Source of the DNA: Rotaria macrura
Lineage: Eukaryota; Rotifera; Eurotatoria; Philodinida; Philodinidae
Direction of reading: 5' to 3'
Length of the DNA stretch: 64,000 bases
Assembly (NCBI GenBank): GCA_900239685.1
Contig: OENT01000349.1
Location: 37,205-101,204, forward strand
Numbering within the stretch: position 1 is the first letter of the stretch; each line of letters begins with the position of its first letter. Under the pieces are notes generated by a model. That model was not told the origin of the DNA. It saw nothing but the letters and a program-made list of their open reading frames with translations, and made no database searches. The translations under genes and the position numbers were made by a program. Shown here piece by piece: positions 1 through 11,860 of this stretch.

Positions 1-459
1 AAGATTTGAATCGGATTAATAAAGAAACCATTAGTCCTATTATCTTCATACTCTTTGAAGTGTTTTTCATTCTCTTAAATTAAGGAAAATAAACATAGTC
101 TAATCGAACTATTAAAATGATTGCCGTTCAAATTTTATCAATCATTTCGAAATGAAAATTAAACAGAAGATTATCATTCCGAATCGAAATCTTGCACGTT
201 TGAATCTATCGAAAATCCATAGCAAGTCATCAAACCATTCGAAGGTATTGTTTGAGTTTCGATTATGTCTTGTATTTCAATCATACTAATCAGTAAAGTA
301 TTTTAAAACATTATTTTATTGCAATCGTTAATTACTATGAAACCACTGTTTTTCTCAGTAGTGTATCTATAATAGAAAAATAGTGTTGCAAGAATTTTTA
401 CTTTTCAAAAACTATTCGAAGAAATCTTCCCATTTTTTGTATCATGAATTTTTTGACAG

Positions 460-854
460 GTATCGAGATTGTCTCCTTCGATTGATGACTCCTAATCATA
501 CACAATTATATCTTGTTGCCCATTGGTACGATAATCCTAATTTTATTGGTAAAACGATATCGTATTGTCTCAAAATTAATTTATTATATTTATTTATGTA
601 TATGAATAGGACCACCGACCTGTGTGACTGACGATGAAGTAGTAAATCTGTTTGGTATGTTGTTTATTAGATTTTTTTTCTTTCTTTGAAAATTATAAAC
701 GCTCATAATATATATATATATAGGATCAACATGCTCACTTGAACTGATCCAAGTTTCTGATATCACTGATACTTTCAGGATGCGACAGACATTTCGACAT
801 ATGCACAAGATAGAAGAACGTCTCCATCGAATTATACGAAAACAGAAAGGATAA
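460..854 (+). CDS. TPMT-like S-adenosylmethionine methyltransferase, 3' exons only
   Basis: Three exons join in frame: about 460-548, 610-654 and 724-854, ending in TAA. The encoded C-terminus runs DRYRDCLLRLM, then YLVAHWYDNPNFIG joined to GPPTCVTDDEVVNLFG and STCSLELIQVSD. This order matches the end of thiopurine S-methyltransferase family proteins: a D-R-Y helix, a hydrophobic strand ending in YDP/YDN, a GPPF.V...E...LFG segment, then a C-x-(I/L)-x-x-L strand. These enzymes methylate small substrates with SAM in the cytosol. The SAM-binding glycine-rich motif, which lies N-terminal, is not visible between 1 and 459. The gene therefore either continues left of the window through an intron with its acceptor at 459, or is a 5'-truncated copy. 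The introns (61 and 69 bp) are intact GT..AG, which argues against a retrocopy. Family call fairly sure; function not. Confidence 0.6.
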
Positions 855-1079
855 AATAGATCTTGATAATGCATGACTATATAAGACAGTGGAAAGTATA
901 TCATAATTGTTCAACTGTAATTTATTTGAAAAGATTAAATCAACGGAACTGTAAACCAGTTGTTTCATCTGCATATCAAGAATGTCAATGTAAATCAAAT
1001 CATGTAGCTCAATCCCCGGGACTTTTTCAAATTCAGAATTTACTACAGTTCTGAGGGTGTGGTTGTTCTTTTCATCCAG

Positions 1080-1318
1080 ATGTATCGGCAACAACAGCAA
1101 CTACCACAGAGAAGACCAAAGCTACATCGGATCAGAGGCTCGTGAGAGACACTCGTAGTTCCCAAACCCACAACGAACTTACACCAACACCCACATCCAC
1201 ACCCTCCAGTTCAGTGCTGTTCGGTCTTCCTTATTTCGCTGTGATCTTAGTATATTATTTGTTTGTAGTAAAAATTCAACAATATCTTCATGATGACAGA
1301 ATGAAGCAATGTGAATAA
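1080..1318 (+). CDS. Possible last exon of a type I membrane protein (Ser/Thr-rich stalk + TM)
   Basis: A stop-free frame of about 79 codons follows a good acceptor (TTCATCCAG at 1071-1079). It has no ATG near its start, so it would be an internal or terminal exon. The translation is a Thr/Ser/Pro-rich stretch of about 45 residues (with TPTPTSTPSSS), then a hydrophobic run (LFGLPYFAVILVYYLFVV), then a short charged tail and TAA. That is the usual layout of a juxtamembrane stalk, one transmembrane helix and a small cytoplasmic tail. A partner exon could be the Cys-containing frame ending near 992 (T|GTAAATC donor), but no known domain is recognisable there. It may also be a chance ORF. Confidence 0.25.
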
Positions 1319-2828
1319 CTGTATTTTCATTGGGTTCGACTCTCTTTATCTGATCGATGGATGGTCCTTGTCATTAACTAAATTCTAACAAGATCTAAAT
1401 CACTATTTTGGCAGACAAGATAACAATCGGAAAGTAACATTAATAGCTTATCTGAATTCATACGTGCTAAGTACTAAAAATAAGCAGCTTTGTATCAATC
1501 GTGGCTATAAGGTATACCAGTTGATAGGTGGGATAAATAAAATTATACGTACAATTCAGTCACTCAGTTCAAAAACGTCTCTTTGTAAAGAATCAACCTG
1601 TAAAAAACAAAAAGAACAGCTGATACGACAGAGTAGATAGTCAATTAGCATATCGTCAATAACTTCATTTTGCATTTTCTCAGCGTGAACGTTCACCGTG
1701 AAGATGCGCCATTCAACGCTCTGCAAGATCTGTGTAATGCTATCTTCTGTGCAAAGCGAAACAGAAATTTAAAAGTAAGAATACTTAACAGGTTCATAAG
1801 GATCTACTTTCGCATATGATGAATTATTCGTTTATATTTTTTCATCAGTCAATGACCACAAAAATATGTCAATATAAGCATTTTTTAGCCTTTGAAACTC
1901 TCACTCAATTGATAATAATTTTAAAATTTTCATACGCAGCCTTCGATGTATATACATCAATAATCTTCTTTTTCAGTTTTTCTAGTTTTTATCTTCAATG
2001 TAGAATCTCATTCGAGAAGAGTCATAGCTAGGTTAAAATACCATCTTTTGGATTCGGGCTTTCTTCATTTTTGTGGGAAACTATTACTCTGTCAAATACA
2101 GAGGTGAAAATTACATTTAAAGTAGCCTCTTCATTTCCGCTAGCGAAAAACATAACATTCAAGTCATTTTGAGCAAGTTTTCGAAAAATGAGATTTGCCA
2201 ATTATCAGTTTGATTCGAATTCAATATGACCTGCGCTGTGAGAAAGAACAACTTTGAAAGTTCTGGAAAGTATGTTCATGTTTGTTTCGTTGCTTGTGTA
2301 GTGTTCTAAATCATGTCCTGACGTATAACTTTAAAATAACGGATTAAGTAAATCTTCATGAACGCGTTGAGTATCCTTATTTTCGGCTTTTTTTGTTTTG
2401 TTTTGTGTAGAAAAACGCGTAATACTGATTTTGTAGAGAATTGAATGACCGATATTCAAAGTGAAAGTTGATACTGTGAAAATACAAAATCAAGCAGTTA
2501 TTGACGAAATACTGATCTACCATATATTCTGCAGCATCCATTAAATGAGCGGAAAATGAAAATGCAAGGGAAAAGTGTCATAGTATATATGTAAATATAT
2601 GTATAAAAGTATATTCTGCATAGTCGTGCGTGAACAGAAAGGAAAGAAAATTCATTTTTTGCTCCGAACGACATAAAATAGGAAAAAACTAAGCTAGAAT
2701 GAGATATTTTATTGTGAAATTTGTGAATCTTTGCGCCTCTTTTCTACTGCAAATGGCTTACTGATTTTACATTGAATATGAAATAGTTATCTACCTATTC
2801 TTTCAATCAAGTAGAACTAGATATCAGA

Positions 2829-3990
2829 GTTCGAAACGAATGACAAAAGTGCCATTCGGATTGGATTCAATTCACTAGAACCTATATTCAGTTCGATTCG
2901 ATTCGGCTCCTTTTTAAAAGGCGCAAATTCTATTCGACTCGATTTGAGTTATTTTTTAAAACTTTCATTCGATTCGATTCGATTCGACTCGTGTTCTGTT
3001 TAAAAACAAAGAACTATTATGTTTGAAATGACATTAAAAGGAGTTTGATCTTCAAGTAATGCAATCCGTGGACTAGTTGTCAAACATTTGCTAATCGAGG
3101 AAGATGATCCACGAGCAGTGTTCTTAATGAAAGAGAGTACCCAGCAAAACAAAATGTACGGTACCCTCATGAAACAAAATTTACAGAAATTTTAACACAC
3201 TGCAGGAAAAATAAACAGTCTATAAGCTATACACGCTGAAATTCGATAGAACACTTTGTTTTTAACAGTTTTTGAACCTTTTTACTTCGAAGAAATTTAT
3301 CTTTAGGGTATGGTCAAGATGTGGATGAATCAGAGTGTTTATCGTCAATGTTTCAGTTGATATCTTTTGTTCAGTCAGATCTCTTTTTCTTTTGTTATTT
3401 ATAAGCATTTTACTTTCATGCATTATAAATCTTCATGCGCTTATTAAAGTGGAATATGAAATAGAAGTTTTATTTTATGACAAGACACCAGTTTTACGCT
3501 TTTCGTGCACTTTGTACACCTTGGTCTACAAAACAATGTGTACTGATGCATCGTGTCTTGAAAAACAAAGTGTACCTGTGAATCCTATTTCAGATTCCTA
3601 TTAAGAACATTGTATACGAGTTGTCGCTTAACAATATGAAGCCGATGACGATGCATCATCGAACTGAGATATGGGTATCTCTAATGTAAATTTAAACTAG
3701 AATCACTATTTATGAACAAACGTTTCGACTAAGAAAGAAAAATAAATGAACAAGACAATGCATTTTTTTCTTTCTTTTTTACCCGTGATCTGTGTTCATT
3801 CTTATTAAGTGCACTCGTCCAAATCACCACTCAAGAAAATAACGAGGCCGCTATTGACTGAATGAAAGAAAAAAACGTTCAATGGATGCGATTCGAGTAA
3901 AAATTCAACATCTCATTCGTAATCGAGTCGATTCAACTCAGCCGAATCGAATCGAATTGTTCGTCTAGTCGATTCGGTTTCGCTCTCTGG
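2829..3990. repeat. Inverted pair of (ATTCG)n-rich segments, possible decayed element
   Basis: The left segment (about 2829-2992) contains runs of ATTCG/GATTCG ending in TTCGATTCGATTCGGCTC near 2898. The right segment (about 3890-3990) carries the reverse complement, CAGCCGAATCGAATCGAAT near 3938. Surrounding bases also match loosely in inverted orientation, so the two could be degenerate ends of an element of about 1.1 kb. No transposase or target duplication is seen in between. A simple pentanucleotide satellite expanded at two sites is the alternative. Confidence 0.35.
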
Positions 3991-4651
3991 AAGATATTAA
4001 CATAGTACTCTAATATTTTTTTCTTTAGCGGTTTAAGTAGTATAACGATGACATACTATGCTTAAATATCTTCATTTGCTGCATGCAGTGACAAGCAGAA
4101 ACCAAAATAAAGGATTATTTTCGCACACGTTTTTAATGATAAGATAAATGCAACTTGTATAGATGAGAAATATTTAAAAATATTCAGGTGATGAGATATA
4201 GAAGTTGCATGCAACCATAAATAGCACTGTTATATGTCTGTTACATTCTTCCGTATGATGTAACGACGCATTCTTAAACGATAGAAACATTTCTTAGTTA
4301 CAATGAACGAATCTGCATTCTGAATATGTGGCACTGTAAGTCGTAAATCAAGTGATCAACAACCATTTGGATGTAGGCGTATTTGGATGTGGTTATGGAT
4401 AGATGTTGACATGACTGTGAGAAAAGGAAGCATCCACACTCGAGTTTTAGCTGTAATACTGACTTATCGATCCCTTTTTAGGTATTTACAAAAATCCGAA
4501 ACTTCAATCTACTATTTTGTCTAGATATTGAGCTATCACATGAACTTGACCTTTGTGATATACAGATATCAATCAATAATGGAAGATGTCGACAACATAT
4601 TATTTTTCAGCTCAAAATTTCAGCATATAGAAAAATTCATTAGATCGATTT

Positions 4652-4806
4652 CTGGGTATGAGTATGAGTGTGGTTGATATAGTTAACTATGTTGATACAT
4701 GGTGTGGTGGACTTGGATCTGCATGTGGGTGAGGAGTACGTTATCTCTTGAGCTGCGTCTACAACCATATGATTGAGAAACAACCACACCCATACCTTAC
4801 TCATAG
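4652..4806. repeat. Short inverted-repeat element with GGGTGTGG-type ends
   Basis: The left end at 4652 (CTGGGTATGAGTATGAGTG) and the reverse complement of the right end at 4806 (CTATGAGTAAGGTATGGGTG) align over about 25 bases and both continue into GTGGTTG. The 155-bp interior holds another G-rich run (GGTGTGGTGGACTTGGA). Similar short inverted pairs occur elsewhere in the window (9036, 31416, 37227). It is probably a MITE-like family. No target duplication was established. Confidence 0.4.
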
Positions 4807-5761
4807 GCCTTCAAATGATTTTCAAGAAATTGATATTGGCAAAAAATCATACGAAAAATATCCACTTTACAACTTTTTTTCCTGAAATTTCGGTAAGAAT
4901 CACAGAAAACGCTACTTTTTGACCGGTTCTCAAAGAAATCTATGGTACATGTAGGACATTTAATACAGTGTAATTTACTCTTTCGAATCAGTTACGATGA
5001 AGATAATGTTTCATTCAATTGAAGGTGCCGAGTTCCAACAATAGCCAGCTATCGGATAAACGCCTCGAAAAATGAGAACCCATTTACTCGGACTGTATGA
5101 CTGATAAAATCGTATAGATTCGATGGATTAACCTGAAGTTCTTTATGAGAACACTAGAAACTATGAGCCGCGATATGACAAAAACCAAAGCATTGCGGAT
5201 CATCCAGATTTTCAGATATAGAGAGAACCAAAAAAGTCTACTCATCAATCGGATCATGGAGCTATTCACTGTATACCGACAAAACTGATGTAGAAATTCA
5301 ATGTGTTATACACGGTTCGATTGGTCTTCTCTAGAATAAACTAATTGTCTTGCAAAGGAAAAAAGGCTTCTATACCTCATGTAATTCTTCGTACTTCAGA
5401 AGTATAGAACTCTGCTTTTTTCCCGTTGCCGTACTGCTGATCATAGGAGTAATCAAAAAGGGATAAGAATCTTGAGTAGGACTTTCAGCAGCTACCGTCA
5501 TTGTCCTTTACAATAAGGTGAGAAACTGTATGGTGTTATTTCTCATATTTTCCACACATCATGAAATTTCTTGAGAATACATTGCTTCTCTAGGTAATGA
5601 ATCATCCTTGATCAAATGATCACTTCTTAAACGTACTCTAGTAGAAAAAAATGCAAGGACGCCATTGTATAGTACTAAATTAAAGGCGTGGACAACGTTA
5701 ATTTTCAGATTTCAAGACAGAGTTACCTTATCGTAGGTGACCATTTATCTTCATTTGAAAC

Positions 5762-7659
5762 ATGCAGTCAAACATGATAACAGAAATCCAAGATCCTGAT
5801 GTTGTTCTTCTTCGTGAGATGGGCTACAAACAAGAGCTCTATCGTGGTTTTTCTCCATTTATGTCTTTTGCCTTCTGTTTCACTGCTGTTAATGTTCTCA
5901 CATCAATTTCAATCGGATTTACGTATTCATTGAACACTGGTGGATCATGTGTGACCATTTGGGCATGGCTGATTGGATCTGTATTTACCATCCTTATCGG
6001 ACTTTCCTTGGCTGAAATATGTTCTGTATATCCTAGTGCCGGATCTGTATATCACTGGTATGTTCTTGAGAACTGTACACTAGTGAACTGATGATACAAA
6101 TTCGCTTCTCCTGTAATAGGGCAGGTCAGCTGGCTTCTGATAAGCATGCACCATTAGCTTCGTTCATCTGTGGTTGGTTCAATTTCATAGGGAATTTTGC
6201 AGGTAGGAAAACGAACACGTCGTAAATAGAGTTGTGATTTTAAACATATTGAAGGAGATGTTGCATTCGCTTCCGGCTTCGCTACCGTTATCAATGCAGC
6301 TATTATTCTGAAAGGCCGAGATTCACTGAGTACAGGCACCCAGGTGGGAATTGGGATAGGAATCACTCTTCTATGGGCTGTTCAAAATGCGTTGCGCATT
6401 GATCAGCAAGGATGGTTCAATACTTTTGCTGTTATTTTTCAACTTGGATCGGCAATTAGCACTGTTGTTGTACTTTTTGTTATGGCTCCTAAGCGAGCTT
6501 CTTCTTATGATGTTTTCACATCAACATATAATGGTACCGGATTTTCATTTCCATATGTATGTTTAATTGGCATCCTTTCGACACTATTTTCATTTTCCGG
6601 CTATGAAGGTAATAGTTGTCGATTTGAATATCTTTTTTTTTTCATTTCTAAATTTTCAAGCTGGCGCTCATTTGGCCGAAGAGACCCGAGGTGCAAGCCG
6701 TGCAGGTGAGTGATTATTCGAGAAGAGGATATGAGAGGTCAAAATGGTTCTTAAAAACACGTTGGATTCTTTTTGTTTTTCAGCTCCAAATGGAATCGTA
6801 GTCACTTGTATTTGTGGTGCTATCACAGGCGCAGCTTACTTGTTTGCTTTGCTCTTTGCCATACCCAATGTGAGCTCGTTTGTGGAGAACAACAATGCGA
6901 ATAATTTAACTCACAATTTCGCCGTTGCTACCTACCAGATTGCTGTACCCCCTCAAGTTGCACTCACACTGACGCTTCTGCTTATTCTCAATTTGTATTT
7001 TGCCGGTATGTCATCGTTGACAGTGACCACTCGAATCGGGTATGGATGCGTCATTCTTATGTTTCGTTATTATCATTCGATTTTATATCATTCATTCTAG
7101 TTTTGCTATGGCTCGTGATGGTGTGTTTCCATTGTCGATTTATCTACGTTGGATATTCAAACCGACAAAAACTCCATTGGGCAATGTGATATTTGTTTTT
7201 TTCATCGACTCTCTTCTTCTTCTACTTCAATTAGTATCGACGACTGCTTTCAGTGCCATTCTCTCTACTGCCACACTCGGCTTTCAAATATCATACTTCA
7301 TGCCTATTTTTTTTCGGTGCACAACAGCTCGACACAATTTTCCACTTGGCAAATTCAATTTAGGTGGATTTGGTCTACCGATCGCTATGATTTCTGCCAC
7401 TTGGCTTTTTATCACATCTATAATCATGCTCTTTCCGACAGAATATCCTGTCAACAGAGACAGCATGAACTATACTGTGGTAATCGTCGGTAGTATAGGA
7501 TTGCTTGCGGGTTCCTATTGGATTATTTCTGCTCGCCATTGGTTTATAGGTCCAAAAAGAACCAGTACGATTCATGATGGATTACCGCCGAACGAGACTA
7601 GCACCAGTGACACTAAGGAAAAAATGCCAGCACCCAGTCTTATCCATGTTCAATCATGA
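5762..7659 (+). CDS. Amino-acid/polyamine (APC) permease, GABA-permease/BAT1-like
   Basis: Six exons join in frame: 5762-6057, 6120-6202, 6255-6608, 6661-6705, 6784-7039, 7101-7659, giving about 530 residues. The protein is a multi-span membrane transporter, about 12 hydrophobic segments, hydrophilic at both ends. The first helix region (FSPFMSFAFCFTAVNVLTS), the conserved AEICSVYPSAGSVYHWAG segment, the EETRGASRAAPNGI loop before the mid-protein helix and the FAMARDGVFP loop are signatures of the APC superfamily branch containing fungal GABA/choline permeases and plant bidirectional amino-acid transporters. It should move amino acids or related amines across a membrane; the substrate cannot be read from sequence. 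Introns are 51-78 bp. Ordinary animal amino-acid transporters (SLC7, SLC36) look different, so horizontal acquisition followed by intron gain is a reasonable inference. The C-terminal tail is Ser/Thr-rich. Confidence 0.85.
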
Positions 7660-9614
7660 ACGTTAGTGAGCCTCGTATATAAATTTACAAGTCCTTGTGA
7701 AAAATGCTCTTTATCGCAAATGAGATACAGTTAAAAGAAACGAGATATGTAACTTTTTCGCTTCGATATAGCAGAAGCGCGTTGCTATTTTTCTTAAGCT
7801 GGTGTGTAACACTTTTCGAATACCAAAAAAGCATGGAGAGACACACCGAGACGTGTCTCATTTCTATCCAGATATCTTTAGGCTCGTCTGCTATCTATAC
7901 TTTCCTTAGTTAGAAGAGGGCTTCAGCCAATCTTGAAGAATAAATAACTTGCTTGGCCATTTACATCCTCAACACAGAAATTATTCGTTCTGTAGTGATG
8001 ATAGAAAAATCAATCGATTTCTTATCCCAAATCGAGAGTTCCGATCAATGATTCTTCTCGGATTCGATAGGATAATATGTCGGTTTATGCTGGAAAAAGT
8101 CTGTTTCTGGAACAAATATGCGTCTTATATAGTTAAGGGCGATCCTATGTATTTTAGACCTATCCTATATAGAAATTCCTTTATTTTTTGGGAGGGGCGC
8201 TGTGATGCCAGATTATTACTATGAAAAACGTTCATGTCACTAGCTTGTCGCTGAAGTGATATTGAACTTTTATTGTATTTTTTTAGATAAATGCCGATAT
8301 CTCATTTACAGACACTACATAAATTGATTTTCGAGTTTCGACTCAAGACTTTGTACAGGAACTGGCCTTAACAAGAATATAAATTTTTGAATATGACAAG
8401 TCTTTTGCTTTCCTTCTATCCTCATGTAAGAACTTAAATTCTGTCAGTTGTTATGAACGATATAAAAGACATCTGATTTCATATTGTTGTATCTGTAGAT
8501 GGGAACAGTAATCAGATCTGCAACATTCACAAATTCTTGTATTCCAGGGGAAGACCACTGCATTCATCTAAAAATATGCAATAAAAATTCAATGCCTCGG
8601 AAACAACTAACTAGTGGCATGGACTCTTTCCAGAATATTCATAGCTTATTGGAACCTACATAATGTACATCATCTCAATGCGAAAGCAAGTCAACAGTTG
8701 GCGAACTTCCTACATAATATAATGTATCCAATTAGAAAACAATAATTGATATTGTTTCATCAGAAGCCAATCTTATTCGTGTGTTTGCACCAATATCTTC
8801 ATTGAAACGTTATTTTCTGAAATTTTACTATTTGAGCCAACAGATGCAGAATTTTATAGGAAACCTGCAGAAATAAGCAATAATGAATGTATGCAAAAAC
8901 TTCATGTGCTCCTGACGAAAGATAATCATTTAGATTTGACGGAATCCACCATAGGCTTTTGACCCGCTTCTATGAACGTCACAAACTGCTAATTAGTACT
9001 CAATTCATAAAATAGGTTTCTTTGGTTAGATTCATCTGCCTGGGTGGGTGTGAGTGAGGTAGTTGGTGTCCATGAAGATATACTAACACCCAAATCCATA
9101 CCCTCAGGTAGCATACACGATCCGTCAGTTCTACCTTTGAGTGCCTATCACAAAAAGTTTTGTTTTTACAAAAAAAAAACAGTTAGATTTCAAAGTATGC
9201 ACGAGATTATATTTGCGTGCTTTTACTCGTGTTCTTGTTTTTTGATTATGATTATCTGAATCGTTGATTTACAGTAACTTTTTTTCATATTATTATAATA
9301 ACATCAGTGTTTCAAACGACTCATACAAAAAAGTAAAAGTAAAAATAAAAACGGAGTTACATCTGCTGTTGTTCACAGCAAGGTAAAGCTTATGAAAACC
9401 AACTACATGTCAATTTTTGATAGGGCATATATTGTGCATCAATAAATAATGAGATAATATCAAAGAAGTTTCAGTTCGAAATGGAACATTAATTAATAAT
9501 GATAATAATCATAGAAGAAAGTAAGAGCATGAAAAAATAATAATGATAAGAACTTTTTTTTGAAACTTAGATTTTTTCACATAAATAAACAGAAAATTTT
9601 CCGAAAAAAAGCTA
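7660..9614. other. Gene-free spacer between permease and RAB21
   Basis: Short AT-rich frames only, none recognisable. A 73-bp inverted G-rich/C-rich pair lies at 9036-9108. The last few hundred bases before 9615 are the presumed 3' UTR and downstream flank of the minus-strand RAB21 gene. Confidence 0.6.
9036..9108. repeat. Short inverted pair of G-rich/C-rich ends
   Basis: CTGCCTGGGTGGGTGTGAG at the left and, reading the opposite strand from the right, CTGAGGGTATGGATTTGGGT are similar. The 73-bp segment may be a deleted relative of the element at 4652-4806. No target duplication seen. Confidence 0.3.
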
Positions 9615-10579
9615 TTAGCAACAAGAGTCACTTTTCTGTTGGGCACTTCCATTTGTTGCAGAAGGTGATTGAATAGAAATTCCACCAGGACGAAGTGAAT
9701 TGGAATTGTTCGATGATGATGATGTTGGTACTTTTTCGAGCATGACTTTTGAAGACAAAAGAAATATCATCATTCATTCTAGTCGAAGAATAGACAAAAA
9801 AAACTTACGAGCAGCTAGATCATTAAAAAGTTCTTCAATGCCTTTATTTTGTTTAGCTGATGTATGATAAAGTTTTGCATTTACTGATTGAGCATATTCT
9901 TCAGCTGTTTGTATGGATACGTGGCGATCTTTTTCAAGATCAGTTTTATTCCCAACAATGCATAGGACAACATCATTACCTAACATTCGTCTCAATTCTT
10001 TAATCCAACTTTTAACCTTGAACAAATGAAATAGAATTACATCTTAACTCATCATTCAATTAATATCAATATACTCGATCGAATGAATCTTCATCAGTTA
10101 TATCGAATACAAGTATAGCACCGTTTGCTTCACGATAATATAAAGGACTAGAAATGAAATACAATTCAATAGAGTATACATGTTCAATATTCATACCCAA
10201 GTGCTCGAAATCGTTCTTGTCCTGCTGTATCCTAATAGATAAAATAATGTCATGAAATTAGTTATTACAACTTCAACTCACCCATATAGCTAAGTCGATT
10301 CGGCGACCATCTAAAGTTAATTTTTTTGTTTTAAATGAAGCCTACGAAAAGAAGACGATCGATAGTATGTATCATATTGCAATTTATGAACTTACTTGTT
10401 GTGTTTCAAGATGTTTATCATTGAAAAGATTTTCTGTATAACGTAGAACAATTGATGTCTAAACGAATGGATTCGATGTATGTCAGTCAAAAAAAGAAAC
10501 TGTCTTTCTTCAAGTCTCTTACCTTACCAACGCTACCTTCTCCCAATAGAACTACTTTAAAAGAAACACTTCTATTCAT
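9615..10579 (-). CDS. RAB21: Rab GTPase, RAB21 orthologue
   Basis: Seven exons on the minus strand (10579-10523, 10458-10396, 10341-10282, 10231-10197, 10147-10075, 10016-9809, 9745-9615) encode about 208 residues. All GTPase motifs are present: P-loop GEGSVGKT (13-20), WDTAGQE (60-66), NKTD (119-122) and TSAK (148-151). The helix after NKTD (LEKDRHVSIQTAEEYAQSV) and YHTSAKQNKGIEELF are diagnostic of RAB21 rather than RAB5 or RAB22. The protein ends in Ser-Asp-Ser-Cys-Cys, the double-cysteine geranylgeranylation site, after a variable Ser/Asn-rich linker. RAB21 acts on early endosomes, notably in integrin and cargo trafficking. The introns are all short. The next gene upstream on the same strand (CFDP1) ends about 380 bp away. 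Confidence 0.95.
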
Positions 10580-10956
10580 CGTTTTTATTGCATGAAAAAT
10601 ATATATATATATATCTAAAATGTAAAAAGGTTCTTTTTTCTTCTTCCATAACCTGGCAAAAATGAATATCACAAAAAGAAAATTGTGTCTTTCATGTCAA
10701 AACGCATGAACTGAAAAGTTGATTGAACATGCACACTTACGTTTTACTACTTCGGATGGACATCTAGTGGATTGAATGCTAGCTCATGAGTGCATGCATC
10801 TGAATTGGAACGAAAAAATCCAGACAAACACAAAGATAGGAAAACAGAAATGAATATTACGATTTCATTTCAATTGAAAGAAATTCTTAAATTTGTATGT
10901 GTTTTGTTTTTCTTTAATATTATCTAAATACATAATAACAACAATAAGTCATAGAT

Positions 10957-11631
10957 TCATTTCTTTTTTACAATTTCTAAATAGCGATCATGTTCACGTA
11001 GTTCTGAACGTTGTAGGAATGCTTTTCTTTCAACATATGAATCTTTGCCACGTCGATGAGACTCCAAATCATCGATTAATGATTCCGACTCTTTGTGTGC
11101 ACTCCAATCAAGACGAGATTTTTCTAAGGTTGATAATTTTTGTTTTTTACCGATACCAAGACGATCAAGTACAGAATTTGACGTTGTCGTCGAAGAAGCA
11201 GGTCGTTTTAGAGATAACTTTTCTGTTGATATTGGCATTGTTTTTTCAATTGGTACTACGATTTTTTCACCGGCAAAGTCAAGTATCTTATTTGTTGTTA
11301 TTGGTTTTGCTAATGTTGGTGTTGTCGTCTTCGAACTATCGATTGTTGTTGTTGCTTCTGATTTAGCAGTAGTTGTAAAATTTTTCCAAATTTGATTCGT
11401 TTTTGATTCATCGTACGGTGAAATATTCAAATCAGTTTGTTTTTTATTATCTGTTTTTTGACCTTGATCATGGCCACTATAACCATCATCATCATTATCG
11501 TCGTCGTCACGTTCTGATTCATCACTTGGTTCTGATTGTTCGTTATGAGCTTCTGTCGGACAAAAATCATCATCATCATCATCATCATCATCTGAATCAA
11601 CATTTTTCCCATCAAAATGTTTTTCACTCAT
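10957..11631 (-). CDS. CFDP1: Craniofacial development protein 1 (BCNT domain protein)
   Basis: A single intronless exon of 224 residues. The N-terminus is strongly acidic with a run of nine aspartates encoded by a (GAT)n tract and further D/E/S blocks. The middle is low-complexity Thr/Ser/Lys. The C-terminal 80 residues form a BCNT-C domain: KKQKLSTLEKSRLDW, then a SLIDDLESHRRGKDSYVERKAFL core and a basic end. This matches CFDP1/YETI in animals and Swc5 in yeast, a subunit of SWR1/SRCAP-type complexes that deposit histone H2A.Z. A nuclear protein is expected. The trinucleotide tract is likely length-polymorphic. It sits 229 bp from the end of the TBC gene on the same strand. Confidence 0.9.
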   Translation of the reverse strand: MSEKHFDGKNVDSDDDDDDDDDFCPTEAHNEQSEPSDESERDDDDNDDDGYSGHDQGQKTDNKKQTDLNISPYDESKTNQIWKNFTTTAKSEATTTIDSSKTTTPTLAKPITTNKILDFAGEKIVVPIEKTMPISTEKLSLKRPASSTTTSNSVLDRLGIGKKQKLSTLEKSRLDWSAHKESESLIDDLESHRRGKDSYVERKAFLQRSELREHDRYLEIVKKK

Positions 11632-11860
11632 ATTTCTTTTCTCTTTTCAATAGTTTATCTAGAATAAATATATATGTATATTTATATATCTATATTGTTA
11701 AGTCTGCAAAGAAATGAAAAATAGTTTTGCTTAAGATATTTTATTCTCGAACATAATTATTTGTACGAGAATATGAATCAATAAAAAAATACAACCATTG
11801 ATGGAAACAAATACAATAATAGCAAACAATGAAATTTCAAAAAGCAGTAAGCATACGGAA

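Larger units (their letters stand above)
1319..5761. other. Gene-free stretch with short repeats
   Basis: No open frame here resembles a known protein and the listed frames are short and AT-driven. The structured parts are the ATTCG-rich segments at 2829-3000 and 3890-3990 and an inverted G-rich/C-rich pair at 4652-4806, annotated separately. Nothing else is recognised. Confidence 0.6.

Noticed and set aside
1051..1209. Inverted GGGTGTGG/CCACACCC pair read as a MITE
   Set aside because: The right half falls inside a Thr/Pro-coding frame where CACACC words are expected; evidence for a transposon is weaker than for the pair at 4652.
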